A DNA stretch of 40,641 nucleotides from a virus: positions 1-40,641 of the IMG/VR virus record IMGVR_UViG_3300046660_000086. One strand, 5' to 3'. Shown in pieces: positions 1 to 5,922 of this stretch; the stretch's first letter is position 1, and every line of letters begins with the position of its first letter. The translations under genes and the position numbers were made by a program. The notes under the pieces were generated by a model. It saw only the letters and a program-made list of their open reading frames with translations. It was not told where the DNA came from and made no database searches.

Positions 1-48
1 GCCGTCGCCGTTGCCGTTGCCGTCGCCGTTGCCGTTCGGATACTTCAT
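1..48 (-). repeat. Partial copy of the GCCGTN-array ORF, cut by the window edge
   Basis: On the minus strand an ATG at 48 starts another MKYPNG... reading frame that runs off the left edge. Its ATG overlaps the TGA of the 45..290 ORF in an ATGA arrangement. The visible part is five hexamer-encoded dipeptides. The right end of the window stops inside a similar array, so this copy probably continues there across an assembly break. The hexamer phase at a direct join is one base short, so the true copy number and length cannot be read from this sequence. Confidence 0.6.
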
Positions 49-290
49 CGCGTCACCAGGCTGTATGGGTATCTGCCGTAGCCGTAGCCGTCGCCGTAGC
101 CGTCGCCGTAGCCGTCGCCGTCGCCGTTGCCGTAGCCGTAGCCGTAGCCGTCGCCGTAGCCGTAGCCGTCGCCGTAGCCGTTGCCGTAGCCGTTGCCGTT
201 GCCGTAGCCGTAGCCGTCGCCGTAGCCGTAGCCGTTGCCGTTGCCGTTGCCGTAGCCGTAGCCGTTGCCGTTGCCGTTCGGATACTTCAT
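45..290 (-). CDS. Low-complexity (Asn/Asp/Tyr)-Gly repeat protein, array copy A
   Basis: This 81-residue frame consists of MKYP, about 34 dipeptides of the form X-Gly, and the tail RYPYSLVTR. X is only Asn, Asp or Tyr, encoded AAC, GAC or TAC, always followed by GGC, so only the first base of alternate codons varies and C (His) never occurs. The ATG overlaps the TAA of the VWA-like gene (TAATG), and its TGA overlaps the next copy's ATG (ATGA). That linkage suggests coupled translation and argues against chance. There is no signal peptide and I recognise no family. It could be a repetitive structural or phase-separating peptide, or the DNA repeat itself may be what is selected. Function unknown. 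Confidence 0.5.
   Translation of the reverse strand: MKYPNGNGNGYGYGNGNGNGYGYGDGYGYGNGNGYGNGYGDGYGYGDGYGYGYGNGDGDGYGDGYGDGYGYGRYPYSLVTR
75..275. repeat. GCCGTN hexanucleotide array (left part)
   Basis: The same hexamers fill this stretch with a different order of the variable base from the right-hand copies. The 54 bases after the boundary agree with the partial unit at the right edge, then differ at single variable positions. The copies are therefore related but not identical, which argues against simple terminal redundancy of the assembly. Confidence 0.8.
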
Positions 291-1348
291 TAGGAGCTAG
301 CCACATCGACGCCGTTTAGCGCCGATGCTAAATTCGTCCTAGTGCTGCCAATCGGCACACAAAGAACGGAGGTGCTTCGATCAGGATTGGGAATATTGAC
401 GGTTACCGGATCGTCATCGGTAATGATGATCGCCAGCTTCGGCTTGGTTTTTTCCAAATGTACGGGGATCAAGTGGTACGGCGTATCGCCACCACCGCCA
501 TAATCGACATCAGAAAGCCTTCCGTTACCAAAGAACCAGACATCAGAGCGTATGGTCGATCCATAACGATTCAGGAGTTCCTTTAGCCTGATTTCCGCCA
601 ATGCCGTCTTTTGCGGAGAAAACGAACCGCTTCGATCAACAAAAATCTCAACAAGCGGCGGGCGAGGCGTGGAAATAGACCCGGCCAACAAAATAGAGTC
701 ATCAGCATTCCGGCGTGACGGACGCCTGTGCGATCGCTCCCTTTCTATGCGGACACGCAGCGCGGCATCAACGGCGCAAGTGAGTGTCGGCACACGGCTC
801 TTGAAGGACGCATAGACCGAGTCAGCGGCAATTTGTGACTGCTTCTCTTGCTCGTCAGCATCCATTTTCTGACGAGCAGCGGAAACAACCTCGCTAACCT
901 CAATATGGTCACCCATGTCTCCTGACGAGTTCGGGAGATCGCATACGCAGCACTTCAGTGTCGAATGTTTTTTGTCGGGATTCTCTAGGAGCCAGTCATA
1001 GATGGCTTCAGCAAGAACGACGTCATCTGGCAAGCCGTCGATGGAGTTGGGCAAGTACCCACCAGCAAGACGAGACCTCGGAGCTTCTACGTTTCCTATG
1101 TCCGTCTTGTCGTAGATTGTCCTGGCAATCTCCATCTCGCACGCAATTGCCCATACATCGTGCTTTGCATCCTTGGGCCTGCGGCGATTGTGTCCGGACC
1201 AGACATGCCCCTGTTCATGCCGAAGCGTGGTGCGATACTCCGGCTTATTGAGTTCGGAGGCGATGTAGATGCGGACGAAGTCAGTCATGCCAGGAGCGCC
1301 TATCTCGCTCAGTGGCTTGCGGACGATGGGGGCAGCAGTCAGGCGCAT
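290..1348 (-). CDS. VWA-like / putative metallopeptidase protein, partner of a MoxR-type ATPase
   Basis: The product is 352 residues. Near residue 43 there is an HEQGH motif, which fits the HExxH zinc-binding signature, followed by GHNRRR. This resembles the N-terminal putative metallopeptidase domain found with VWA-like domains (DUF2201 type). The C-terminal part has VDRSGS followed later by IIITDDDP, resembling the metal-site strand and later core of a von Willebrand A fold. It starts two bases after the stop of the AAA+ gene, with a GAGGG ribosome site. MoxR-type ATPases and VWA proteins commonly form chaperone-like pairs for metal insertion or complex remodelling. The phage substrate is unknown. 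It ends in TAA, overlapping the ATG of the first repeat ORF. Confidence 0.65.
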   Translation of the reverse strand: MRLTAAPIVRKPLSEIGAPGMTDFVRIYIASELNKPEYRTTLRHEQGHVWSGHNRRRPKDAKHDVWAIACEMEIARTIYDKTDIGNVEAPRSRLAGGYLPNSIDGLPDDVVLAEAIYDWLLENPDKKHSTLKCCVCDLPNSSGDMGDHIEVSEVVSAARQKMDADEQEKQSQIAADSVYASFKSRVPTLTCAVDAALRVRIERERSHRRPSRRNADDSILLAGSISTPRPPLVEIFVDRSGSFSPQKTALAEIRLKELLNRYGSTIRSDVWFFGNGRLSDVDYGGGGDTPYHLIPVHLEKTKPKLAIIITDDDPVTVNIPNPDRSTSVLCVPIGSTRTNLASALNGVDVASS

Positions 1349-1350
1349 GA

Positions 1351-2139
1351 TTAGACCCTCAGTACCGAACGACCAGTTTTCTGCGCGATGCCGTGCCTGG
1401 CATTTCTCACGGAATGACTCATCACGTCGCTTTTCGTGCGAGTCACGATGTGGAGAATCTGACTTGCGGTTGCAGCCGTAAGAAGGCCACGAACAACGAC
1501 GTCAAAGCTGTCGCTATCAAGTCCCTTGCGCTCCATGAAGCTAAGCGCCATAGCCAGCGTACGAGGTGTCGTGATGCGCTTGGAAAGCCCATCACCAGCC
1601 ATATCAAAGATGGGTAACTCGCCAGAACGCACAGCACCAACAACCATCCGCGCTTCGGACGAGGCGTATTGACCATCTGCCCAGTCAGCCCAGTTGGAAA
1701 CATCGGGCACGCAATCGACCGCAGTAAAGCGGGAAAGCATGGCGTCGCTGATCCCATCACCACCGCCGAACTCCGGCTGATTTGCCGCTGCTACGATGCA
1801 GGTATCGGCGGGAAGTTCGGCGCGGCCAACTCGACGAGAGGCAACGAGGGTGAGTAGAGTGTCGGCAACAGAACGCCGCGCTTTGTCGAGTTCATCGAGA
1901 AAGAGAACCGTGGTCTTGCCTTCGGCCGCCGCATCATGGAGGCGGCGAAAGATCGCCGGAACAGTACGGTAGTCGTATTCACCCTCGCGATATGGAAGTC
2001 CAGCAATGTCTTCCTCGACAAGTGTGGATGTCAGCAAGACCTCCGAGTGGTCAAAATGCGACTGCACTTGCGCCGTCTTACCGATACCGGGTGCACCAAT
2101 CAAGAGAACAGGGACTTGCGGAGAAAAAAGGTATTTCAT
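1351..2139 (-). CDS. MoxR-type AAA+ ATPase
   Basis: The product is 262 residues. Walker A is GAPGIGKT at residues 15-22 and Walker B is VLFLDE at 78-83. NQPEFGGGDGISDAMLSRF follows, which looks like sensor 1 and the arginine-finger region of MoxR/CbbQ-like ATPases. I chose the ATG at 2139 because AGGAG lies seven bases upstream; a longer in-frame start at 2235 lacks such support. It is followed directly by the VWA-like gene, the usual partner of this family. The pair sits in the leftward operon between small phage genes and the repeat ORFs. Expected activity is ATP-driven remodelling of a partner protein; the target cannot be deduced. Confidence 0.8.
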   Translation of the reverse strand: MKYLFSPQVPVLLIGAPGIGKTAQVQSHFDHSEVLLTSTLVEEDIAGLPYREGEYDYRTVPAIFRRLHDAAAEGKTTVLFLDELDKARRSVADTLLTLVASRRVGRAELPADTCIVAAANQPEFGGGDGISDAMLSRFTAVDCVPDVSNWADWADGQYASSEARMVVGAVRSGELPIFDMAGDGLSKRITTPRTLAMALSFMERKGLDSDSFDVVVRGLLTAATASQILHIVTRTKSDVMSHSVRNARHGIAQKTGRSVLRV

Positions 2140-2234
2140 GCGATATCTCCTGAATTCTGACGCGGACGATTTCTCGTTTCGCCCGCGTGCTACTTCGGGG
2201 TTGAAGTACGTGGCCTGTGGAGCGAGCCCGCCCA

Positions 2235-2510
2235 TTAGCGGAGAGTGGCTCCCTTAAGCGTGTAAAGGTCAACGGACGGCAGGATGGCGAACACGGCCGT
2301 GGTGGGGAAAAGAAGTTCTTCGTCGGCCTCGAAGCGATCCAGTGTCACCGTTGCCGACTTGTCGCCACGAGCCACGGCAGGCAGGCCCTTGCCGCCACCG
2401 AAGCCGCCGAACATCGCCGCCTTCTTGAGGGCGATATAGCCCTCGGGCGCAGTGACCTCCGTGCCGAAGAAATAGAAACCGCCGCTTACTGCCAGAATCT
2501 TGGTGCTCAT
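2235..2510 (-). CDS. Conserved-looking hypothetical protein (91 aa)
   Basis: A small soluble protein with a central Gly-rich segment (FGGFGGGKG) and beta-like ends. The start has a GGGAG site seven bases upstream, and the ATG overlaps the TGA of the preceding small frame (ATGA). It lies 95 bases upstream of the AAA+ gene in the same direction. I do not recognise a family. Confidence 0.65.
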   Translation of the reverse strand: MSTKILAVSGGFYFFGTEVTAPEGYIALKKAAMFGGFGGGKGLPAVARGDKSATVTLDRFEADEELLFPTTAVFAILPSVDLYTLKGATLR

Positions 2511-2629
2511 GCGTTACTCCCGTTACTGTTGGACTCGGTAGCCGCCGAGTGCGGTATTAAAGAGGTGCGCGTTACTGGTGTGAGGACACGCGCGGGAACC
2601 CGGAGATACAGCACCAGCTACCGTCGCAT
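2507..2629 (-). CDS. Small ORF with in-frame TAG at codon 4 (40 aa)
   Basis: This frame exists only if the TAG at 2618-2620 is read through. It starts at an ATG abutting the TGA of the 31-residue gene (TGAATG) and ends in a TGA overlapping the next gene's ATG. The product is basic and moderately hydrophobic at the N-terminus and Ser/Asn-rich at the end. The tight junctions at both ends are the only support. If real, it would be the sole TAG-containing gene in the leftward operon. An unrelated 55-residue frame covers the same bases and cannot be excluded. Confidence 0.35.
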
Positions 2630-2725
2630 TCAGTGCGATGCCCAAAGGATCAGGGCCACCGTGATATCCATGGTCAACGCGATGGCACATGCCAGTGCCG
2701 GACCTTTCCAGGCGTTAACCGACAT
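2630..2725 (-). CDS. Small single-pass membrane protein (31 aa)
   Basis: It starts with MSVNAWKGPAL and continues with about 20 hydrophobic residues ending in LWASH, consistent with one transmembrane helix. The ATG at 2725 overlaps the end of the upstream gene in another frame, and the next small frame begins directly after its TGA. No clear ribosome site is visible, so translation is probably coupled. Function unknown. Confidence 0.5.
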   Translation of the reverse strand: MSVNAWKGPALACAIALTMDITVALILWASH

Positions 2726-3041
2726 CGAAGTCATTAGCTGCGTCCTCGTCCTGTCGGTGAATGGCAACCTCGGCCTGGTCTTTCGCGTAGACCGTGGTGA
2801 TGTAGTTCCTGATAAGTCGACCCGCTTCTAGTTCGTCGCCGGCAATCAGCGCGTCGAGGATCGGATTGGGACGGCCTGCCTGTTCGATGCTTGCCTCGGA
2901 CATCCCCAGTTCCCACGTCTCGCGGCTGCGCAGTTCCGTGGCGATCTGCTTGTTGAGGCGATCCTGTGCAGCCTCGGCCTCGGCCTGCTGTTCCAGGTAC
3001 TGAGCTACGGCCCAGCTTGCGTAGTCGGGTTGGGCGCTCAT
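2715..3041 (-). CDS. Hypothetical charged helical protein (108 aa)
   Basis: The sequence starts MSAQPDYASW and is rich in Ala, Glu, Gln and Arg, so it is probably mostly helical. I chose the ATG at 3041 because it overlaps the TGA of the 23-residue gene (ATGA); a GTG start at 3053 is possible. It ends in TAA at 2715. No family recognised. Its position in a run of overlapping early genes suggests an auxiliary or host-takeover role, which is inference only. Confidence 0.65.
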   Translation of the reverse strand: MSAQPDYASWAVAQYLEQQAEAEAAQDRLNKQIATELRSRETWELGMSEASIEQAGRPNPILDALIAGDELEAGRLIRNYITTVYAKDQAEVAIHRQDEDAANDFDVG

Positions 3042-3109
3042 ACGAGACCGCACATGTGCCCAAGGGCGCCGATAAGGATGAAAGCGGCGAATGCTGCGAG
3101 GGTTTTCAT
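3038..3109 (-). CDS. 23-residue hydrophobic peptide
   Basis: An almost entirely hydrophobic peptide beginning MKTLAAFAAF and containing a Gly-His pair. It could be a short transmembrane segment or a signal-like leader. It has an AGGGGA ribosome site, and its ATG and TGA overlap the neighbouring genes by four bases on both sides. That double overlap is the main reason to call it a gene. Confidence 0.6.
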   Translation of the reverse strand: MKTLAAFAAFILIGALGHMCGLV

Positions 3110-3270
3110 GCCGTCATCCCCTTGTGCGAATGAACCCGAGTCATGACCAAGGACCATCCCGATGGAACGTTGTTGGCGTTACCAGCCATGACCCGGTAGA
3201 TCAGTGAGCCGTTGACCCACTTGCACACGCGGATGTGGCTGAGAGGGAACTGGAGAATCTGTGCGCTCAT
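3106..3270 (-). CDS. Small hypothetical protein (54 aa)
   Basis: It begins MSAQILQFPL and has mixed beta-like composition with WVNGSLIYRV and GWSLVMTRV segments. GGAG lies eight bases upstream of the ATG. Its TGA overlaps the ATG of the 23-residue peptide. No family recognised. Confidence 0.6.
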   Translation of the reverse strand: MSAQILQFPLSHIRVCKWVNGSLIYRVMAGNANNVPSGWSLVMTRVHSHKGMTA

Positions 3271-3272
3271 GG

Positions 3273-3518
3273 TTAGGACTCCGGAGAGAACGACTTGAGG
3301 GCCGCAATATCGCTTCGCAGACGTGCATGGAGCGACGGCTGATCGGCGATGGACATCGAGTTCAAGATCACCTGTGCCGTATCGAGAAGCCTCTGCACGG
3401 CGTTGTTCTTGGCGATGGCGTTGACACCGGCACGCGCCTTAGCAATCGCCGATTCGTCGTTCACCACGTACTTGAGTACGTGGTCGAGTTCGTTGGTATC
3501 GCGGAGGGAGGTGTGCAT
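3273..3518 (-). CDS. Hypothetical helical protein (81 aa)
   Basis: The likely start is the ATG at 3518, directly after the TGA of the 48-residue gene. The sequence is predicted helical, with many Ala, Asp and Leu residues and no membrane segment. It ends in TAA at 3273. No family recognised. It is the second gene after the leftward promoter. Confidence 0.6.
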   Translation of the reverse strand: MHTSLRDTNELDHVLKYVVNDESAIAKARAGVNAIAKNNAVQRLLDTAQVILNSMSIADQPSLHARLRSDIAALKSFSPES

Positions 3519-3519
3519 C

Positions 3520-3666
3520 TCAGTACGCCAGGTAGACGGTGGATTCGGACTCAAAGCGCTGGACGCTGTAGCCGTCAGCTGCCGGGACGATTTCGACGTC
3601 CATGCCGCGGGCCTCAAGCTGGTCCGCGTAGTCCGCTGCCTGGTCGAGCGTTGCGAAGGTCTTCAT
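3520..3666 (-). CDS. First gene of the leftward operon, small acidic protein (48 aa)
   Basis: The product begins MKTFATLDQAADYADQLEAR and ends with ESESTVYLAY. It has a perfect AAGGAG ribosome site six bases before the ATG, the best in the operon, and lies about 50 bases downstream of the proposed leftward promoter. The pattern is helix then beta strands, small and soluble. No known family recognised; a counterpart of small early lambdoid proteins by position only. Confidence 0.65.
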   Translation of the reverse strand: MKTFATLDQAADYADQLEARGMDVEIVPAADGYSVQRFESESTVYLAY

Positions 3667-3717
3667 CTCAATCTCCTTGCCGCTGCGCCGGTTGGCGGGG
3701 TAGGCGGCTTGAGGACC

Positions 3718-3746
3718 AATGTAAGCCTACTGACAGTCAATGTCAA
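3718..3746 (-). promoter_or_regulatory. Leftward early promoter (pL-like) with embedded operator
   Basis: Read on the minus strand there is TTGACA (3746-3741), 17 bases, then TACATT (3723-3718), a near-consensus sigma70 promoter. It points at the 48-residue gene. The same bases hold a half-palindrome ATGTAAGC, matching the perfect palindrome at the repressor start, and a CTGACA/TGTCAA inverted pair. Repressor binding here would shut the leftward operon. Confidence 0.7.
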
Positions 3747-3773
3747 TCAATTTACCCATTGATTCTTTCTATG

Positions 3774-3803
3774 CTGACATCTGCTGACATCTGCTGACAA
3801 TTG
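3774..3803. repeat. Three tandem 10-bp repeats, CTGACATCTG type
   Basis: Units at 3774-3783, 3784-3793 and a diverged third at 3794-3803 share CTGACA. The spacing is ten bases, about one helical turn, so the sites lie on one face of the DNA. More TTGAC/TTGACA motifs follow to 3819. The repeats lie between the leftward promoter and the repressor-operon terminator. They may be a protein-binding array for the repressor, Cro or another regulator. Confidence 0.6.
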
Positions 3804-3830
3804 ACCCAGTCTATTGACATCGACAGACGT

Positions 3831-3854
3831 AAAAAAGCCCGCGATGGGCGGGCT
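3831..3854 (-). terminator. Rho-independent terminator of the repressor-lipoprotein operon
   Basis: On the minus strand a 7-bp perfect stem (AGCCCGC/GCGGGCT) with a five-base loop is followed by six T. It lies directly after the 74-residue lipoprotein gene and would end the transcript coming from the repressor. Confidence 0.85.
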
Positions 3855-3860
3855 CTGCGG

Positions 3861-4085
3861 TTACTGGCAGGTAACCTTCAGGGTCTTTCTGTTGAAGCCG
3901 GGTTCCTCGGAGACCGTCCGGTATCCGCCCGGACACTCTTTTGCAGCTCTGTCGTAGCAAATGGTGAACGAGGTTGCTGCCCCACACTGGACCATGACGA
4001 CGGCATTGCCGTGGTCGTCTCGTATACGAGTAGCTGTGGAGCATCCGGCGAGTGCGATCACTGCAATCATCACGACAGCCCTCAT
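3861..4085 (-). CDS. Small predicted lipoprotein (74 aa)
   Basis: The N-terminus MRAVVMIAVIALAGC is a signal peptide with a lipobox (LAGC), so the mature protein should be lipidated at Cys15. Three more Cys residues follow in the short mature part. Its ATG overlaps the TGA of the upstream lipoprotein. Transcribed with the repressor and ended by a strong terminator, it should be made in the lysogen. Superinfection exclusion or envelope modification are reasonable roles but are inferred from position only. Confidence 0.7.
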   Translation of the reverse strand: MRAVVMIAVIALAGCSTATRIRDDHGNAVVMVQCGAATSFTICYDRAAKECPGGYRTVSEEPGFNRKTLKVTCQ

Positions 4086-4396
4086 CGGACCGGAGCCATA
4101 ATGACTAAGCCGGTGTTTGCCTGGTTCTGTCGGACCATGCCAGGCCCGTACTGGACTACCCGACCGTTCTTAAGCAAGACCTGATAGTCAGCTCGGTCCC
4201 ACGACCACCCGCTCATCAGGCGATTTTTGTAGGTGAGCACCTGATAGCCGTCCTGCTCACTGAAGCCGTCAGGGCGCCCCATCTGCCCTTCGACAGTCTG
4301 GCGGTCCATCCCGGCATCCAGGCGCCGCATCTTCTCTCCGGTGGCGCAACCTGCCAGTAAACCGACGCACATCGCCAAAATTACGACGTTCCGCAT
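4082..4396 (-). CDS. SmpA/BamE-like small lipoprotein (104 aa)
   Basis: The sequence MRNVVILAMCVGLLAGC is a lipoprotein signal with lipobox LAGC. The mature part has LDAGMDRQTVEGQMGRPD, close to the conserved pattern of the SmpA/OmlA (BamE) fold, then a YKNR...VLLKNGRVVQYG strand pair typical of that fold. I chose the ATG at 4396, with GGGGA upstream, over an in-frame start at 4438 inside the repressor gene. It lies 13 bases after the repressor's TAG stop, so it is probably co-transcribed with the repressor in lysogens. An outer-membrane-anchored moron gene is likely; the exact role is unknown. Confidence 0.7.
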   Translation of the reverse strand: MRNVVILAMCVGLLAGCATGEKMRRLDAGMDRQTVEGQMGRPDGFSEQDGYQVLTYKNRLMSGWSWDRADYQVLLKNGRVVQYGPGMVRQNQANTGLVIMAPVR

Positions 4397-4409
4397 TGTC
4401 TTCCCCAGG

Positions 4410-5126
4410 CTAGAGGCCGCCACGACCGCTACGGTCAATGACTCGGCCGATTATCATGAATGATGACGCATCGTCTTCCACAAACTCATCGGGATAGAGC
4501 GCTTTGTCGGCGTTGTCGGACACGATGCGAACCCGCCCATCTGCCGTCCGGAAAAGCCGTTTCACACGTACCTCGTCGCCCATCACCACGACATACACAT
4601 GATTGCTCTGAAGCCGGATATTCCCGGTGTCTACGGCAACCTTGTCCCCATCAAAAAGTGTCCGCTCCATGCTGGAGCCCCTGACCCGCATTACCTTGAC
4701 CTTTGCCGGAATTGCCCCGGTTTCCTGGAACCACTTCAGGGTATAGCGCTGCCGATATTCGGTCGGCACAAATTCGGGCACGATGCGCCCGTTTCCCCCG
4801 CTTACTTCCACCTCGACCCCCTCGACCCACACCTCTTGGGCTGGATCGAAATCTTCGTCTGACTCCACGGCCTCCACCTCGAAGGCACGCACCGGGACCA
4901 CCCGGCCTGTCCAGGGGTAGTCATCGCTGCCCTTGCCAGAATCGAGCCAATCAGGGTTGACCTTGTACACCTTCGCGGCCGGCAAAAGGTATTGCTCAAT
5001 GCTGGCACTGCCACCGCTCTCCCACATGGCAACCGTGCCTCGACTACATCCGATTGCCTTTGCGGCCTCGACCTGAGTCATACCAACGCGTTTTCTGGCG
5101 TAGCGCGCCCGCTCTGTGAGTGTCAT
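4410..5126 (-). CDS. CI-like prophage repressor, HTH plus S24/LexA-type peptidase; ends in TAG
   Basis: The product is 238 residues. An XRE helix-turn-helix lies near residues 4-60 (MTQVEAAKAIGCSRGTVAMW). The C-terminal S24 domain has RGSSM with the catalytic Ser and VRVKRL with the catalytic Lys, as in LexA/CI proteins that self-cleave on RecA activation. The gene diverges from the cro-like gene. Its start codon lies inside a perfect operator palindrome with no ribosome site, suggesting a leaderless transcript. The stop is TAG (4412-4410), unlike all late genes. If TAG were read as Gln the protein would gain a 47-residue tail overlapping the lipoprotein gene. It binds the operators here to hold lysogeny. 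Confidence 0.88.
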   Translation of the reverse strand: MTLTERARYARKRVGMTQVEAAKAIGCSRGTVAMWESGGSASIEQYLLPAAKVYKVNPDWLDSGKGSDDYPWTGRVVPVRAFEVEAVESDEDFDPAQEVWVEGVEVEVSGGNGRIVPEFVPTEYRQRYTLKWFQETGAIPAKVKVMRVRGSSMERTLFDGDKVAVDTGNIRLQSNHVYVVVMGDEVRVKRLFRTADGRVRIVSDNADKALYPDEFVEDDASSFMIIGRVIDRSGRGGL

Positions 5127-5166
5127 GTAAGCCAGCTTACATTTATCTAGTGTCAGCTGATTGACA
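5125..5166. promoter_or_regulatory. Operators between the repressor and cro-like genes
   Basis: An 18-bp perfect palindrome ATGTAAGC-CA-GCTTACAT lies at 5125-5142 and includes the repressor start codon. A second inverted repeat, TGTCA-N6-TGACA, lies at 5151-5166. Half-sites of both types recur at the leftward promoter. TTGACA at 5161 may be a -35 box for the rightward transcript, but I cannot place its -10 confidently. Confidence 0.7.
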
Positions 5167-5187
5167 ATAGCGGTCAGTGGGGTGAGA

Positions 5188-5388
5188 ATGTCAGCCATGA
5201 TCACAAAAGCCCAAGCGATTGAGTTGTTCGGAACGGTCGAGAAGCTTCGGGCTGCACTTGGCCTCAAGAACCGCCAGGCCATCTACCAGTGGCGCGAGGA
5301 CCGTATTCCGGAAAACCACTTCCTGCGGATTCGTTACGAGCTCAAGCCCGAGGCTTTCGATACCCAAGGAAATTTCCTTTCTAAGTAA
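5188..5388 (+). CDS. Cro-like repressor (66 aa)
   Basis: A small protein with a Cro/YdaS-like helix-turn-helix: AIELFGTVEKLRAALG followed by KNRQAIYQWR as recognition helix. It is divergent from the CI-like gene and separated by operators. I chose the ATG at 5188, after GGGGTGAGA; an internal ATG at 5197 also fits. The TAA lies at the edge of a rho-independent terminator. Expected to oppose the repressor and favour lytic growth. Confidence 0.8.
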   Translation: MSAMITKAQAIELFGTVEKLRAALGLKNRQAIYQWREDRIPENHFLRIRYELKPEAFDTQGNFLSK

Positions 5389-5419
5389 GGCGAGGCGTCA
5401 TTGCCGTCGCCTTTTATTT
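5387..5419 (+). terminator. Terminator between cro-like and cII-like genes (tR1-like)
   Basis: A 7-bp perfect stem AAGGCGA/TCGCCTT is followed by TTATTT. By position it matches lambda tR1 between cro and cII, so read-through by an antitermination system may be needed for the replication genes. Confidence 0.75.
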
Positions 5420-5454
5420 GACCTGAATTCCAACCGTCCACACGAGACCACACC

Positions 5455-5823
5455 ATGCAACGCGAATTGTCATTGATGGGGGCAGTAAAGAAACCCGAGC
5501 GTGTTCCGGCCCACCTCGTGAGCCTGTGCCGCACCTCTGGCGAAGCCGTTCTCCTGGCAATTCGCTACGGCCATAAGACTCAGCGTCAGGTGGCAGGGGC
5601 CGTAGGCATAGAGCCATCCCAGCTTGCACGAATCATCTGCGGCAACGCCCATATGCCCGCTGACAAGGCTGTGGCGTTCGCTCACGCAGTGGGCAACTGG
5701 GGTTGGTCGCAATGGGTAGCCCATGCCTGCGGAATGGACCTCGTGCAGCGCAGCGAGTCTCCGGAGGAGCGCATGGCGCGTCTTGAGGCCGAGAACGCGG
5801 AGTTGAAGGCGAGGGCGGCATGA
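5455..5823 (+). CDS. CII-like transcriptional regulator (122 aa)
   Basis: The centre has a helix-turn-helix, KTQRQVAGAVGIEPSQLARI, and the C-terminus is a charged helix (ERMARLEAENAELKA) suited to oligomerisation. Size, position after cro and its terminator, and the HTH-plus-helix layout all match CII-type activators of establishment promoters. The ribosome site is weak. Sequence resemblance to lambda CII itself is not strong, so CII-like is a functional guess. Confidence 0.6.
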   Translation: MQRELSLMGAVKKPERVPAHLVSLCRTSGEAVLLAIRYGHKTQRQVAGAVGIEPSQLARIICGNAHMPADKAVAFAHAVGNWGWSQWVAHACGMDLVQRSESPEERMARLEAENAELKARAA

Positions 5824-5915
5824 CCTACGCAGCCAACGAGCCCCACATGACGCCAAGCGCTGTGAGTCGCCACGTAAGTAGAACAAACCGATCGTCAACA
5901 AAGCATCAAAGGTAG
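5820..5915 (+). CDS. Doubtful 31-residue ORF ending in TAG
   Basis: The ATG overlaps the TGA of the CII-like gene, but the product is a short polar peptide with no recognisable feature and the frame ends in TAG. It may be only the spacer before the replication gene, whose ribosome site GGTAGGTGG overlaps this stop. Confidence 0.2.
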   Translation: MTYAANEPHMTPSAVSRHVSRTNRSSTKHQR

Positions 5916-5922
5916 GTGGTCA

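Noticed and set aside
1-290. CRISPR array or diversity-generating retroelement
   Set aside because: The repeats are six bases with no spacers, and there is no reverse transcriptase, template repeat or cas gene in the window.
2734-3063. A 109-residue minus-strand frame alternative to the 108-residue gene
   Set aside because: It is Arg/Gly/Ser-rich, has no ribosome site, and competes with a frame whose start is linked to the upstream gene by an ATGA overlap.
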